64,000 bases of DNA from JANWWM01 sp046292465. Its GTDB lineage: Bacteria; Bacteroidota; Chlorobiia; Chlorobiales; Thermochlorobacteraceae. The notes under the pieces are model-generated. The model was not told where the DNA came from, searched no databases, and saw nothing but the letters and a program-made list of their open reading frames with translations. The DNA lies in assembly GCA_046292465.1 (NCBI GenBank), contig JBKBRB010000001.1:248001-312000 (forward strand), given 5' to 3'. Both the position numbers and the translations under genes were made by a program. The first letter of the stretch is position 1. Each line of letters starts with the position of its first letter. Positions 27,425 through 36,206 of this stretch are shown piece after piece.

Positions 27425-28087
27425 GTGTTCTGGCGTGCCGTTTTCTTATTTGGACTTTTAGCCGTTCTCAATAGCACACTGATTTTGCTCCCTGCCTACG
27501 GGTTCAGCCAACTTTCAGTGTGGCAAACTTGGACTGCCTTCGCACTTTATTTCGTCTTTTTTTCAAGTGCGGCTTGGCGCGGCGTCAAACACGGCAAATT
27601 AGCAAAGGATAAAGACGACCGACAACTGAAAACGACATCGGGACGCATCGCCGCTATTGTTCGCAGTGTCGGATTGCTTGCGGCGCATGTCATCGCGATT
27701 TATGAGTTTGCGGAGCGCGAAACGCTCGTTTGGCTCTCGCTCGTTGGCATTGGCTTGATGATAGCAGGGTTGGTTGTGAATCGCTTAGCAATTTCCGCAC
27801 TCGGAAAATTTTGGGATAAACTCGTCATCAAAGAAGACCATCGCTTGATTACCGAAGGCATTTACGCCTACATTCGCCACCCGATTTACACAAGTTATCT
27901 GTTGCTGTTTCTTGGCTATACAGTGCTGTTTCAAGCACCTATCAGCGCAATCATCTTTATGGCAGTATTAAGCGTTTGGTATGGCAGTCGGATTTCGCTC
28001 GAGGAATCTATGCTAATTGAAAAATTCGGCGATGCTTATCGACAATACTGCACAAGAACGAAACGGCTCTTTCCGTTTTTGTATTAG
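27425..28087 (+). CDS. Isoprenylcysteine methyltransferase-like membrane protein
   Basis: A 220-residue membrane protein of the ICMT/PEMT-like family. The GTG start at 27425 is supported by AAGGAG about nine bases before it. Several transmembrane helices precede the conserved C-terminal part TEGIYAYIRHPIYTSYLLLF, the SAM-binding RHP motif, and the final EESMLIEKFGDAYRQYCTRT, which closely follows the family. Bacterial members methylate unknown small molecules or lipids; protein prenylcysteine is unlikely. Follows thiG by 33 bases and may share its transcript. Confidence 0.85.
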   Translation: MFWRAVFLFGLLAVLNSTLILLPAYGFSQLSVWQTWTAFALYFVFFSSAAWRGVKHGKLAKDKDDRQLKTTSGRIAAIVRSVGLLAAHVIAIYEFAERETLVWLSLVGIGLMIAGLVVNRLAISALGKFWDKLVIKEDHRLITEGIYAYIRHPIYTSYLLLFLGYTVLFQAPISAIIFMAVLSVWYGSRISLEESMLIEKFGDAYRQYCTRTKRLFPFLY

Positions 28088-28117
28088 CCTCGTTGAAAGA
28101 TTTTGTATTTGCCCTGT

Positions 28118-28402
28118 ATGAAATACACCGAAGAGAAAAACAAAGCGAGTCCTTTTGCGCCCGCGTCGTTAAGCGCGACCAAATCCGTAGAGAGCACACT
28201 CGAAGTCGCAAAAAAGTTATCGGAACGCGAGAGAAGAATTTTGGAAGAAATCGTTAAAGGCTGCACCGTTGAACACATTGCCAAACGGCTCTTCATTAGT
28301 TCACATCCCGTGCACCATCATCTCCGAAAACATTATGACAAGATGCACGTTCACTCGCGCTCGCAAGCAGTTGCGCCTGCCTTAAAACAAGGGTTGAGTT
28401 AA
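28118..28402 (+). CDS. Stand-alone LuxR-type helix-turn-helix protein
   Basis: A 94-residue protein consisting of a GerE/LuxR DNA-binding domain (LSERERRILEEIVKG, then VEHIAKRLFISSHPV) and a 45-residue polar leader, without receiver or ligand domain. The start at ATG 28118 is chosen over a TTG 15 bases upstream. The second helix-turn-helix element reads SSHPVHHHLRKHYDKMHV, with Pro and extra His where relatives have HTVRxHI; DNA binding may be altered. Its stop abuts that of dsbD with no spacing. It could be a regulator, or the leftover end of a NarL-type response regulator. Confidence 0.72.
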   Translation: MKYTEEKNKASPFAPASLSATKSVESTLEVAKKLSERERRILEEIVKGCTVEHIAKRLFISSHPVHHHLRKHYDKMHVHSRSQAVAPALKQGLS

Positions 28403-30526
28403 TTACTTTTTGATGGAAAACGCGGGCGACGATTTTTCCAGCGCATCAATCAGCATCTCTTTGGTAATGACTTCGGGCAAAACAATCGGCTCGCTTAGGT
28501 TTCCAGCGGGAAATACCACATAAAGCGGCACGCCACTTCGCCCAAATTTCTTCAAGAGTTGCGTAATCTCGTCGTTACGATTTGTCCAATCCGCCTTGAC
28601 AGGCACAACACCCAGCGCGTTGATTTTCTCTCGCACTTCATCGGTTTCTAAAACGGTTTGCTCTGTAACTTTGCAGGTAAAGCACCAATCGGCGGTGAAG
28701 TCAATAAAGACCGTCTTTCCAGCGGCGACGCTTTCTTCAACGAAGCCGAGCGAAAACGGCTTCCATGCAATTCCGCTTTCGCGGCTTGTGCTGACTGCTG
28801 TAACGGCTCGCACATCTCGCCAATTCAAATATCGCTCGAAGGCAAGGTAATAACTCGTTATTGAAATCAGAATCGCAATGCTCCACACCGTCGCTTTGCG
28901 TTGCGTGCTCGATGAAAAGTCAATGAATGCGCCAATCGCCCAACAAGCAACGCCAATGCCAAGCAAGAGCGCGACCGTTGCAACGACGCCTTCCGCACCT
29001 AACTGCGCCCCCATCACAGAAAGAAGCCATATCAACGTTGCAAAGAGCAAAAATCCCATCACTTGTTTGAAGCGAATCATCCAATCGCCCGGCTTCGGAA
29101 TGAATTTCAGCCATTCAGGTTTCGCCGCCAAAATCAAATATGGCGTTGCCAGCCCAAGCCCGACCACCGAAAAAATCGCGAAGATGATGTGCGGCGGTTG
29201 CGAAAACGCAAAGCCTAAAGCCGAACCCAAAAACGGCGCAGTGCAAGGCGTTGCCAATGTTGTCGCCAAAACACCGTTCATCAAAGAGCCAAGCGCGTCG
29301 CGCCGTGAAAGCGTTTGACTAATCTCGCCTGAAACGCTCGGCGCAGAAAACTCAAACACGCCCACAAGATTTAAGCCGAAAACAAACATCACGATAGACA
29401 TCGCCAGCACAAAAGCAGGCGATTGAAATTGAAATCCCCACCCGATTTGTTCGCCCGCTTGCTGAAGCAACACGGCTACAAGTGCCAAAAGCCAAAACGA
29501 CAACAAAACGCCAAGCGTGAACATCATGCCATGCTGAAGGCTCTTCGACGCGCCGCTTCCTGCTTGCTCCACGAAGCCCATCACTTTAAGCGAAATGACT
29601 GGCAAAACGCACGGCATCACGTTCAAAATCACGCCGCCAATAAACGCAAAGAGAAGCGCGAGCCAAATTGAGAGCGATTCCCCGCCCGTCTTAAAGTCTT
29701 GATTGAGCAATCCGCCCGTTGTTTCCGCCGATTTTACTTCGGTTGAAAGTTCATAGCCTCTCTCACCAAACATTACTAATCCTTTGACTTCGGTGAGTTT
29801 TGCGTCTTTGTTCATCGGCGTGAGCGCAAATTGCACTGTGCCGTCGCCGACTTTGATTTCCGAGTAACTGACCACGAAGCCTGAAATTTCTTCGGGGAAA
29901 AAGTCGGTAATTTTTTTAGCGTCGTCGCCTGTGAAGCGCAGTGTGAGCACGGTTTTTCCGCCTTGCGCGCTTGCCGTTGCCGATTCCAATTTCACATTGC
30001 GTTTTGAGAGCGGTTCAGGAAGTTTTTTGCGCGTTTGTTCAATCATCGTGGCGGCGTTGGCGAGGTCTTTGTCGGAAAGCGTAGCGGTGTTGAGTTCCAC
30101 GCTGGCGTCGCCCGGAATGCACGATTCACGGCAAACGAGCCAAGTGAGGTCGGCTTTGATGGTGAAATTTCTTGTTGGATTTTTGGAGGGGAAAATGGTT
30201 GCGAGCAAGACGAGTTCGTTGTCGTAGCCGTAGTCGACGGCGGTTTCGGTGGCGATTTTATGCGGCGTTGGGAATTGCAGTTCCGATGCCGTGAAGCCGT
30301 CGGGAAGTGTCCATTGAACTTTTGGCGCAAGCCCTGCGTCGCCCGGATTTTTCCAATACAAATGCCATTCAGGCGCGATTTGAAAGCGCAGTGCAACGGT
30401 GAAGGGTTGGCTGAACTCTCTTGTGCCAATATGAAGCGACGGCGTAATCAGCGGCTTGCCGTCAACGATTTGCGACATGCTGACAAGCGGCATAAGCGAA
30501 AGCAAAAGCGTTAAAGTGAGTTTCAT
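28403..30526 (-). CDS. dsbD: Thiol:disulfide interchange protein DsbD
   Basis: DsbD carries electrons from cytoplasmic thioredoxin across the membrane to periplasmic reductases. From ATG 30526 it begins with a signal peptide (MKLTLTLLLSLMPLVSMSQ). The periplasmic alpha domain has CRESC near residue 135; the membrane domain has the cysteines in NVMPCVLPV and ATPCTAPFLG and about eight helices; the C-terminal thioredoxin domain has DWCFTCK. All three redox pairs are intact over 707 residues, longer than E. coli DsbD. TrkH ends 25 bases upstream on the same strand. Confidence 0.92.
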   Translation of the reverse strand: MKLTLTLLLSLMPLVSMSQIVDGKPLITPSLHIGTREFSQPFTVALRFQIAPEWHLYWKNPGDAGLAPKVQWTLPDGFTASELQFPTPHKIATETAVDYGYDNELVLLATIFPSKNPTRNFTIKADLTWLVCRESCIPGDASVELNTATLSDKDLANAATMIEQTRKKLPEPLSKRNVKLESATASAQGGKTVLTLRFTGDDAKKITDFFPEEISGFVVSYSEIKVGDGTVQFALTPMNKDAKLTEVKGLVMFGERGYELSTEVKSAETTGGLLNQDFKTGGESLSIWLALLFAFIGGVILNVMPCVLPVISLKVMGFVEQAGSGASKSLQHGMMFTLGVLLSFWLLALVAVLLQQAGEQIGWGFQFQSPAFVLAMSIVMFVFGLNLVGVFEFSAPSVSGEISQTLSRRDALGSLMNGVLATTLATPCTAPFLGSALGFAFSQPPHIIFAIFSVVGLGLATPYLILAAKPEWLKFIPKPGDWMIRFKQVMGFLLFATLIWLLSVMGAQLGAEGVVATVALLLGIGVACWAIGAFIDFSSSTQRKATVWSIAILISITSYYLAFERYLNWRDVRAVTAVSTSRESGIAWKPFSLGFVEESVAAGKTVFIDFTADWCFTCKVTEQTVLETDEVREKINALGVVPVKADWTNRNDEITQLLKKFGRSGVPLYVVFPAGNLSEPIVLPEVITKEMLIDALEKSSPAFSIKK

Positions 30527-30551
30527 GGTTGGAAAATGTTTTACGAGACTT

Positions 30552-32372
30552 CTACGAAACCAAAACGGATTCTTCGGCATAGTCGTAATCGGCGCCAATG
30601 CGTTTTCGCGTAAGCGCAATCACGACGGTTAAAAACCCGACGCGCCCAATGAGCATCGATAAAATAATCACGATTTTTCCTGCAACGCTCAACTGTGGCG
30701 TAATACCGGTGCTAAGCCCCACCGTGCTAACTGCCGAGACCACTTCAAAAAGTAAGGCCTCAAATGAAAAGCCGCGCTCTTGCTCTGTAATCAGGAGCAT
30801 GAAGAGTGCAGTTGAAATGTAAAGGAGCGAAAGCAAGGCAGTGCTGAATGCGCGCGTAATCGCAAGGTCGGAAATTTTGCGATGAAAGAGCTCGATTTTA
30901 TTTCGCCCTGAAGCGATAGCGTAAATGTTCAAAAGAGCGAGCGTGGCAGTTGTGGTTTTAATTCCCCCACCGGTCGAGCTTGGCGACGCGCCAATCCACA
31001 TCAGAACAATCGTAAAGAAAAGCGTTGCGGTTGAAAACGAGGCAATGTCCAAAGTGTTGAAGCCTGCCGTGCGCGAGACTGCCGAGTGAAACAAGGCTTG
31101 CGTAAATTGTTCAAACGCCGTAAAGGAATAGAGATTTCTTCCGCCTTCCAGCATCCAAAATCCTGCGGTGCCAACCGCCAAAAGAAAGGCAGACGCAAGA
31201 AGCACAATTCGTGCATGAACAGTGAGCCGCACATTTGGCTTGCGCAAGACTTTTCCCATAACCCAAGTCGAGCAACTCGAGAGCACCGGAAACCCAAGCC
31301 CGCCGATGACAAGCAAGACGATGATGATGTATAAAAACGGCGTATGGTTGTAAAAATGAATGTTGGAGAGATTTTCAGAGAGAAGCGAAAAGCCTGCGTT
31401 GCAAAACGCCGAAACGGAGTGAAAAATTGAGAAGAAAAAAGGCGTTGTTCCTTGTGGCAAGTGGCTTGGGGTGAGCGTGTGGTAAATGAGCAACGCGCCG
31501 ACGGCTTCAATCAAAAATGTGTAGAAGCCGATTTGAAAGAGAATCGATTTCACCTTGCCTAAACTTTCTTCGCCTAAGAGTTCGCGTAGTGCGGTATATT
31601 CTTTGAGGTTACGACTTCCGCCTGTAACGACGGCAAAAAAAGTCGTCAGCGTCATGATGCCGAGCCCGCCGATTTGAATCAGCACCAAAATAATCCAATG
31701 CCCGACCTCGCTAAACGAGGTTGCAATGTTGACCGTAGCCAAGCCTGTAACGCAAACCGCACTCGTTGAGATGAAAAGCGCGTCAATGATGGATAGCCCT
31801 TGCACGCTTGCTTTCGGCAAGAGCAAAAAGCCTGCGCCGAGAAGTGAGAGCAAAACAAAACTAAAAAGGAGCACGCCTGAAGGCTGAACGCTTGTCGTCA
31901 TCACGCGCCCGCTGTAGCGCAAGGTTGAAGGCACTAACGCGATGACAACTAAAAACTGCGTTACAATCAAATATGCGCTTGTAATCGTTTCGGGGGTCAG
32001 TTGCGGATTGAGCGACGCCAACAATCTTTCAATCGCACGAGGAAAAATCAAATAAAATAAAATCACTGCAAAGAGAACCAACTCGAGCCAACGCTCACGC
32101 ACATGCTGACGTTTGTTTTCCGCCAATGCGACTTTGATGAACGCTTGAACGGCGAAGCCATAGAGCATCACGGTTTCCGTCAGTTGCGCAAGCGATTCAA
32201 GTGACGAATTGAGATAAAAGCCGATACGGGCAATAATGGAGCTAATGGCAAGCAGGGCTAAAATAATCAGGCAGTTGTCGATGGTGCGGAGAATTGCAAG
32301 TCGGTGAGTCTCGATCCAAGTTGTTGTGGCTTGGAGTGCGAAATGGTCGTTAGAACGATTGGGTGTCTTCAT
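30552..32372 (-). CDS. trkH: TrkH-family potassium uptake protein
   Basis: Membrane subunit of a Trk/Ktr potassium transporter, 606 residues from ATG 32372. The four P-loop filter regions are visible as SAVCVTGLAT, SAFCNAGFS, RTAGFNTLD and STVGLSTGI. An N-terminal extension of about 170 residues with extra helices is typical of Bacteroidota-type TrkH. The cytoplasmic gating partner TrkA/KtrA is not in this window. The gene precedes dsbD on the same strand with a 25-base gap. Confidence 0.92.
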   Translation of the reverse strand: MKTPNRSNDHFALQATTTWIETHRLAILRTIDNCLIILALLAISSIIARIGFYLNSSLESLAQLTETVMLYGFAVQAFIKVALAENKRQHVRERWLELVLFAVILFYLIFPRAIERLLASLNPQLTPETITSAYLIVTQFLVVIALVPSTLRYSGRVMTTSVQPSGVLLFSFVLLSLLGAGFLLLPKASVQGLSIIDALFISTSAVCVTGLATVNIATSFSEVGHWIILVLIQIGGLGIMTLTTFFAVVTGGSRNLKEYTALRELLGEESLGKVKSILFQIGFYTFLIEAVGALLIYHTLTPSHLPQGTTPFFFSIFHSVSAFCNAGFSLLSENLSNIHFYNHTPFLYIIIVLLVIGGLGFPVLSSCSTWVMGKVLRKPNVRLTVHARIVLLASAFLLAVGTAGFWMLEGGRNLYSFTAFEQFTQALFHSAVSRTAGFNTLDIASFSTATLFFTIVLMWIGASPSSTGGGIKTTTATLALLNIYAIASGRNKIELFHRKISDLAITRAFSTALLSLLYISTALFMLLITEQERGFSFEALLFEVVSAVSTVGLSTGITPQLSVAGKIVIILSMLIGRVGFLTVVIALTRKRIGADYDYAEESVLVS

Positions 32373-32476
32373 ATTGTCTTGTTGGCGGGGCAAGGATAGC
32401 ACGCAACTGTATCTACGCCACTATCAAGGGCAATTAAAGAAAAAACTTGAAAAAAATTTTTATTCAGGTTGAGAAC

Positions 32477-33409
32477 CTACTTCCACTCGACCTTCACCGA
32501 GCCCATACCTGTGGAAATATCAAATTCCAGCGTGCGCAATCCGCTACCATAATTGCCGCTCACATACACATCGCCTTTTTTCTTGAAATCTTTGGGCAGG
32601 TCGACCGAAGAGAGGATATTTTCAGAGTAATTGAGTTTGATAGCGTCGTCTTGTGGCACAATCACAGTGAGCGAGCCTGCGCCGAGCGAGATTTTCGCTT
32701 TGGCATTTTGCAGTTTCATCTCGCCTGAAAAATCCATTGTTACATCGCTTGCACCGCCGTGCATGTTGATTTCCTTAAAGTTCGCATTGCCAAGACCTTT
32801 CAAGATGAAGCGCGACGCGCCCGTAGCGATTTTCAATTTTTCCATAGGTTCAGAATTGGGCTTCTTGAAGTGGACGGCGGTTTGGCACGCGCCCGACTTG
32901 AGTTCAAGCGACGAGAGTTTGAGCGATGATAAGTCTAACTCGTGCTCGCCTGCCGCAAGCGTGATGGATAAATCTATCGGAAGTTGGTCGGTGAAAGTCA
33001 AAGTGAGCGCGGAAAGGTCTTGACGCTTTTCCTCATCGCTATTAAACCAATCACGCAAGCGCAAGGAAATGGTTTTGTTCTCTGCGTTTTTTGAGCGAAT
33101 GTTGCTGATGTCCAAATCGCCTGTGCCGTCTTCGGAGATGTTGTAGGTGTAGTGTAAGTCGTTGGGGTCAGATGAAGCGTAGCGGTATTCAAACACGTTG
33201 GGCGAGTGATGTGCGGCAATTTTGAGGTTCACCAATCCTAACTTGACGCGGGCTGAAAGTTTCTTTTCGGTCGTAATCGGATACGCTCTTGAAATCGCTT
33301 GCGCGTGGCACAACGCCGCCGATACAAGCAGTATCAGAAGCAAAAGCGACTGGCGAAAAAAGATGCAACTTGACGTCGCTCCAGACGCTATGGTGTATTT
33401 TGAGAGCAT
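32477..33409 (-). CDS. Exported LiaF-like / toast-rack beta-helical protein
   Basis: A 310-residue exported protein. An N-terminal hydrophobic stretch (SLLLLILLVSAALCHAQA) is a signal peptide with a cleavage site after CHA or AQA. The rest is a run of short beta strands with repeated patterns (LDLSSLKLSSLELKSGAC, ATGASRFILKGLGNANF, LGAGSLTVIVPQD), as in the LiaF-like C-terminal and toast-rack domains. The typical closing segment is GMGSVKVEW. These proteins are envelope-stress or adhesive surface components; the precise role is unknown. No LiaSR-type regulator adjoins it. Confidence 0.75.
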   Translation of the reverse strand: MLSKYTIASGATSSCIFFRQSLLLLILLVSAALCHAQAISRAYPITTEKKLSARVKLGLVNLKIAAHHSPNVFEYRYASSDPNDLHYTYNISEDGTGDLDISNIRSKNAENKTISLRLRDWFNSDEEKRQDLSALTLTFTDQLPIDLSITLAAGEHELDLSSLKLSSLELKSGACQTAVHFKKPNSEPMEKLKIATGASRFILKGLGNANFKEINMHGGASDVTMDFSGEMKLQNAKAKISLGAGSLTVIVPQDDAIKLNYSENILSSVDLPKDFKKKGDVYVSGNYGSGLRTLEFDISTGMGSVKVEWK

Positions 33410-33492
33410 GAGTCGTTAATTGCGTGATAATCGTGTCAGAATTTACTGTTCTAAAAACAATTTTACCAAGTTTCGCGCTGAAAGTTGCGCCG

Positions 33493-33909
33493 CTACGGTG
33501 TGTCGGAGGTAAAAGTTACCTGTTGTTCAAAAAATTGGCGCACATCGTTGCGATTTGTCCGAATTGCGCCTATATCGACGCGGCGCGCGACAAGCCTGCG
33601 CTGGGTTATTAACGCCCAAAGCGACGGCTCATAGAGCACAAGCGACGAGAGTTCTCCAATTTCCTGACCCTCTTCCAAGAGGCGTATCGTGCAAAGCGTC
33701 AGAGACGAAATCGAAACCGCAACGGAGTCAATCCTGACGGTGTAACCGCTTCGTGCGTTCAAGTGTGTTTCGGCAATCTCAATGGCGTTTCGCTCTGCCC
33801 AATTCACATAAAACACATAAAACAGCGCGAAAAACAAGAGGAAAATCACCGCAGGCGAAACGAGGATTGCCACAACGAAACGTCGAACATCAAGCACACG
33901 TGCGTTCAA
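33493..33909 (-). CDS. Short AsmA-like membrane-anchored protein
   Basis: A 138-residue protein with one N-terminal transmembrane helix (VVAILVSPAVIFLLFFALFY) followed by a periplasmic segment reading AETHLNARSGYTVRIDSVAV. This is the layout of the N-terminus of AsmA/TamB-like envelope proteins, which normally run for hundreds of residues more. Here the frame ends after one beta-rich unit and the next gene begins 83 bases on, leaving no room for the rest. It may be a short family member or a truncated copy. The assignment is inference. Confidence 0.55.
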   Translation of the reverse strand: MNARVLDVRRFVVAILVSPAVIFLLFFALFYVFYVNWAERNAIEIAETHLNARSGYTVRIDSVAVSISSLTLCTIRLLEEGQEIGELSSLVLYEPSLWALITQRRLVARRVDIGAIRTNRNDVRQFFEQQVTFTSDTP

Positions 33910-33937
33910 GGCATTATGAATTGATTGTTTCGTTAGG

Positions 33938-34591
33938 CTACTTTTTGAGCGTCTTTTTCACGGTCTGTTTGTAATACGAGCAAATTCGCGTGAGTTCACA
34001 AAGATGACATTCAGGAGATTTGGCTTTGCATGTATATCGACCATGCAAAATAAGATAGTGATGAAAGTCGCCAACCTGTTCAGGTTTCAAGTATTTCATC
34101 AGTTGATGTTCGGTCTCGAGCACATTCTCGGCTTTGACCAATCCCAGTCGGTTGGAAACGCGAAAGACATGCGTATCGACAGCAAGCACAGGCTTTCCAA
34201 ACGCATTGCTCATGACGACGTGCGCCGTTTTTCTACCGACGCCTGCAAGTGCCGTCAGTTCTTCCAAGGTTTCGGGCACTTCGCCGTTATGCTTCTCGAC
34301 AAGGGTTTTACAAAGCTCGACAATGTGCTTGGCTTTATTGTTGAAGAAGTTGATGGATTTGATTTTTTCTTTAACCTCTTCAACCGAGAGTTTGCTCATG
34401 GCTTTGGCGTCGGGATAGTCTTTGAAGAGTGAAGACGTAACCATATTGACGCGCTTGTCGGTGCATTGTGCGGCGAGCAGTGTTGCAATAAGCAGTTGGA
34501 ATGGCGTTTCGTAATGCAGTTCTGTTTTAGGGGAGGGAAATTTTTTACTCAATACTTCGGAAACGACGGCAAACTTTTCGGCTTTGGTCAT
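33938..34591 (-). CDS. nth: Endonuclease III
   Basis: Nth is a DNA glycosylase/AP lyase that removes oxidised pyrimidines. The 217-residue protein contains the helix-hairpin-helix LAGVGRKTAHVV with the catalytic Lys, the catalytic Asp in VDTHVFRVSNRLG, and the 4Fe-4S loop C-x6-C-x2-C-x5-C (CKAKSPECHLCELTRIC). Its start overlaps the stop of the phosphatase gene upstream by 4 bases (34588-34591), showing coupled translation. Confidence 0.95.
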   Translation of the reverse strand: MTKAEKFAVVSEVLSKKFPSPKTELHYETPFQLLIATLLAAQCTDKRVNMVTSSLFKDYPDAKAMSKLSVEEVKEKIKSINFFNNKAKHIVELCKTLVEKHNGEVPETLEELTALAGVGRKTAHVVMSNAFGKPVLAVDTHVFRVSNRLGLVKAENVLETEHQLMKYLKPEQVGDFHHYLILHGRYTCKAKSPECHLCELTRICSYYKQTVKKTLKK

Positions 34592-35301
34592 AGATGCAGT
34601 CGAGCAAAGAGGCGTTGCACGATGGATTGCGGCTGGCGATTGTCTATTTGTGTGATACTTTTTTCAGGCAACGAGATAGCCGTTAATCGCCCTAATTGGC
34701 TGTGTTGATTATAGACGCACCCTGTATCAATCGCAATGAGTTTCTCCAAGACGATTGGTCGCGGAATCGGCGTGTGTCCGCAGACAACGGTCTTTTCCCA
34801 CTTGTAATCTTCGGCATTCAGAACCGCGTCGTCCAAGTGGCTGCGTTCCCAAACGAGTTCGAGTTTGGTCATTTTCTGCAAATTCTCCTCAATAGTGCGA
34901 AAGGGTTTGACGCCGCCATGCACGAAGAAGTAATCAGGCGTATCGAGATAGGGCAAGCAAGATTTAAGAAAATCAAGATGCGATTCAGGAATGTGTAACG
35001 TGCCGTCGTGCGTATAGGAATCGAGCGTTGCGACGCCGCCGTTGCGCTCCCAATCGTTGATGGTGAGCAATCCCGCCAAATAATCGAGCATTAGAATTTC
35101 ATGGTTGCCAAGAAGAAAGATGCACGAGTGCGTTTTTTTCAATTCAATCAAATAATCAATCACGCCTTTGGAATCTGGACCTCTATCGACGTAATCGCCA
35201 AGGAAGACGAGCGTATCAGAGGGATTAGGTTTGAGCGTTTGTATCAAGCGTTTCAAGGAGTCGAGACAACCGTGAATGTCTCCGATGGCGATGTAACTCA
35301 T
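34588..35301 (-). CDS. PP1-like serine/threonine or diadenosine-tetraphosphate metallophosphatase
   Basis: A 237-residue calcineurin-like phosphoesterase. ATG 35301 gives MSYIAIGDIHGCLDSL; a GTG two codons upstream is the alternative. Metal and phosphate ligands follow the PPP pattern: GDIHG, GDYVDRGPDS, LGNHE, VHGGV and CGHTPIPRP. In bacteria this group removes phosphate from Ser/Thr/His proteins or hydrolyses Ap4A. The two possibilities cannot be separated here. Overlaps nth. Confidence 0.88.
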   Translation of the reverse strand: MSYIAIGDIHGCLDSLKRLIQTLKPNPSDTLVFLGDYVDRGPDSKGVIDYLIELKKTHSCIFLLGNHEILMLDYLAGLLTINDWERNGGVATLDSYTHDGTLHIPESHLDFLKSCLPYLDTPDYFFVHGGVKPFRTIEENLQKMTKLELVWERSHLDDAVLNAEDYKWEKTVVCGHTPIPRPIVLEKLIAIDTGCVYNQHSQLGRLTAISLPEKSITQIDNRQPQSIVQRLFARLHL

Positions 35302-35354
35302 GGTCACAATTGGAATTGAGCGTTCAGCAACAATGAATCAATAAAATGTAAATT

Positions 35355-36053
35355 TCATCGTTTGCGATGTTCGTTATTACGACTGTCTGACCCACCTCGT
35401 TGTTTACGATGCGGATTCGGTTTATTAGCGGGCTTGTCGCTGGTGTGCGGACTGCTTTGCGATGGCAGTCGGCGTTGTTGTTGCGGTCGTTGTGGCAGTG
35501 TATTGCTTGGTGCGGGCATTTCTTTGAACTGCGGTGGTGGTTCATTAACCACTACAACTGGCGGTTGATGCGCATCTTTCGGACGTTTGGCAGGCATATC
35601 CACCAAGCCGCGACCGCTCTTGTTCATTTCGCCGTTCTTGATGAGTTCAAGTCGCACCGCGTCTAAAATGCCGTTGACGAAGCGTCCGCTTTTATCGGTG
35701 CTGTATTGCTTTGCAATTTCAATCGCTTCATTGATAGAAACCTTCGGCGGCACGTCGGGAAAATAAAGCATTTCAGCAATTGCAATCCGCATCAAATTTT
35801 TATCAATGATTGCCATTCGGTCAAGTTCCCAGTTTTCAGCGTGGCTCTTAATTTTCGAATCGATAAGCGATAAGTTGGGAATAATTTTTTCAAGAAGTCC
35901 AAAAGCAAAATCTCTTGCCTTTGGTTGACTACTAATTTCTTCGGGCAGAATTCCTTCGGCGACTTTACGAATATCTTCTTTGCGTATGTCGTAGGCGTAA
36001 AGAATTTGCATCACGACTTCCCGGACTAAACGGCGATTGACCACAGTAACCAT
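35355..36053 (-). CDS. nusB: Transcription antitermination factor NusB with a long Pro/Gln-rich tail
   Basis: The first 145 or so residues are NusB, the RNA-binding helical protein that with NusE recognises boxA in rRNA leaders: RRLVREVVMQILYAYD at the start, ELDRMAIIDKNLMRIAIAEM in the middle, and SINEAIEIAKQYSTDKSGRF followed by VNGILDAV, all highly conserved. After this comes an unusual tail of about 85 residues rich in Pro, Gln, Arg and Lys, ending GGSDSRNNEHRKR, probably disordered and able to contact RNA. A boxA-like element occurs at 39.25 kb. Confidence 0.93.
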   Translation of the reverse strand: MVTVVNRRLVREVVMQILYAYDIRKEDIRKVAEGILPEEISSQPKARDFAFGLLEKIIPNLSLIDSKIKSHAENWELDRMAIIDKNLMRIAIAEMLYFPDVPPKVSINEAIEIAKQYSTDKSGRFVNGILDAVRLELIKNGEMNKSGRGLVDMPAKRPKDAHQPPVVVVNEPPPQFKEMPAPSNTLPQRPQQQRRLPSQSSPHTSDKPANKPNPHRKQRGGSDSRNNEHRKR

Positions 36054-36206
36054 AGTTTGAAAGAACTGTTTAGTTGAGCGTTGGTAATGTGAATGTGAGT
36101 GTCAGAATGTTTTCTGAAAGTTACTCAAAAATCTTTGTTTAGCAACATAATTATTCTCTCACAGCGGCGGCTTTGAGCAACACCATTTGAATTGTAAATT
36201 TTTGAT

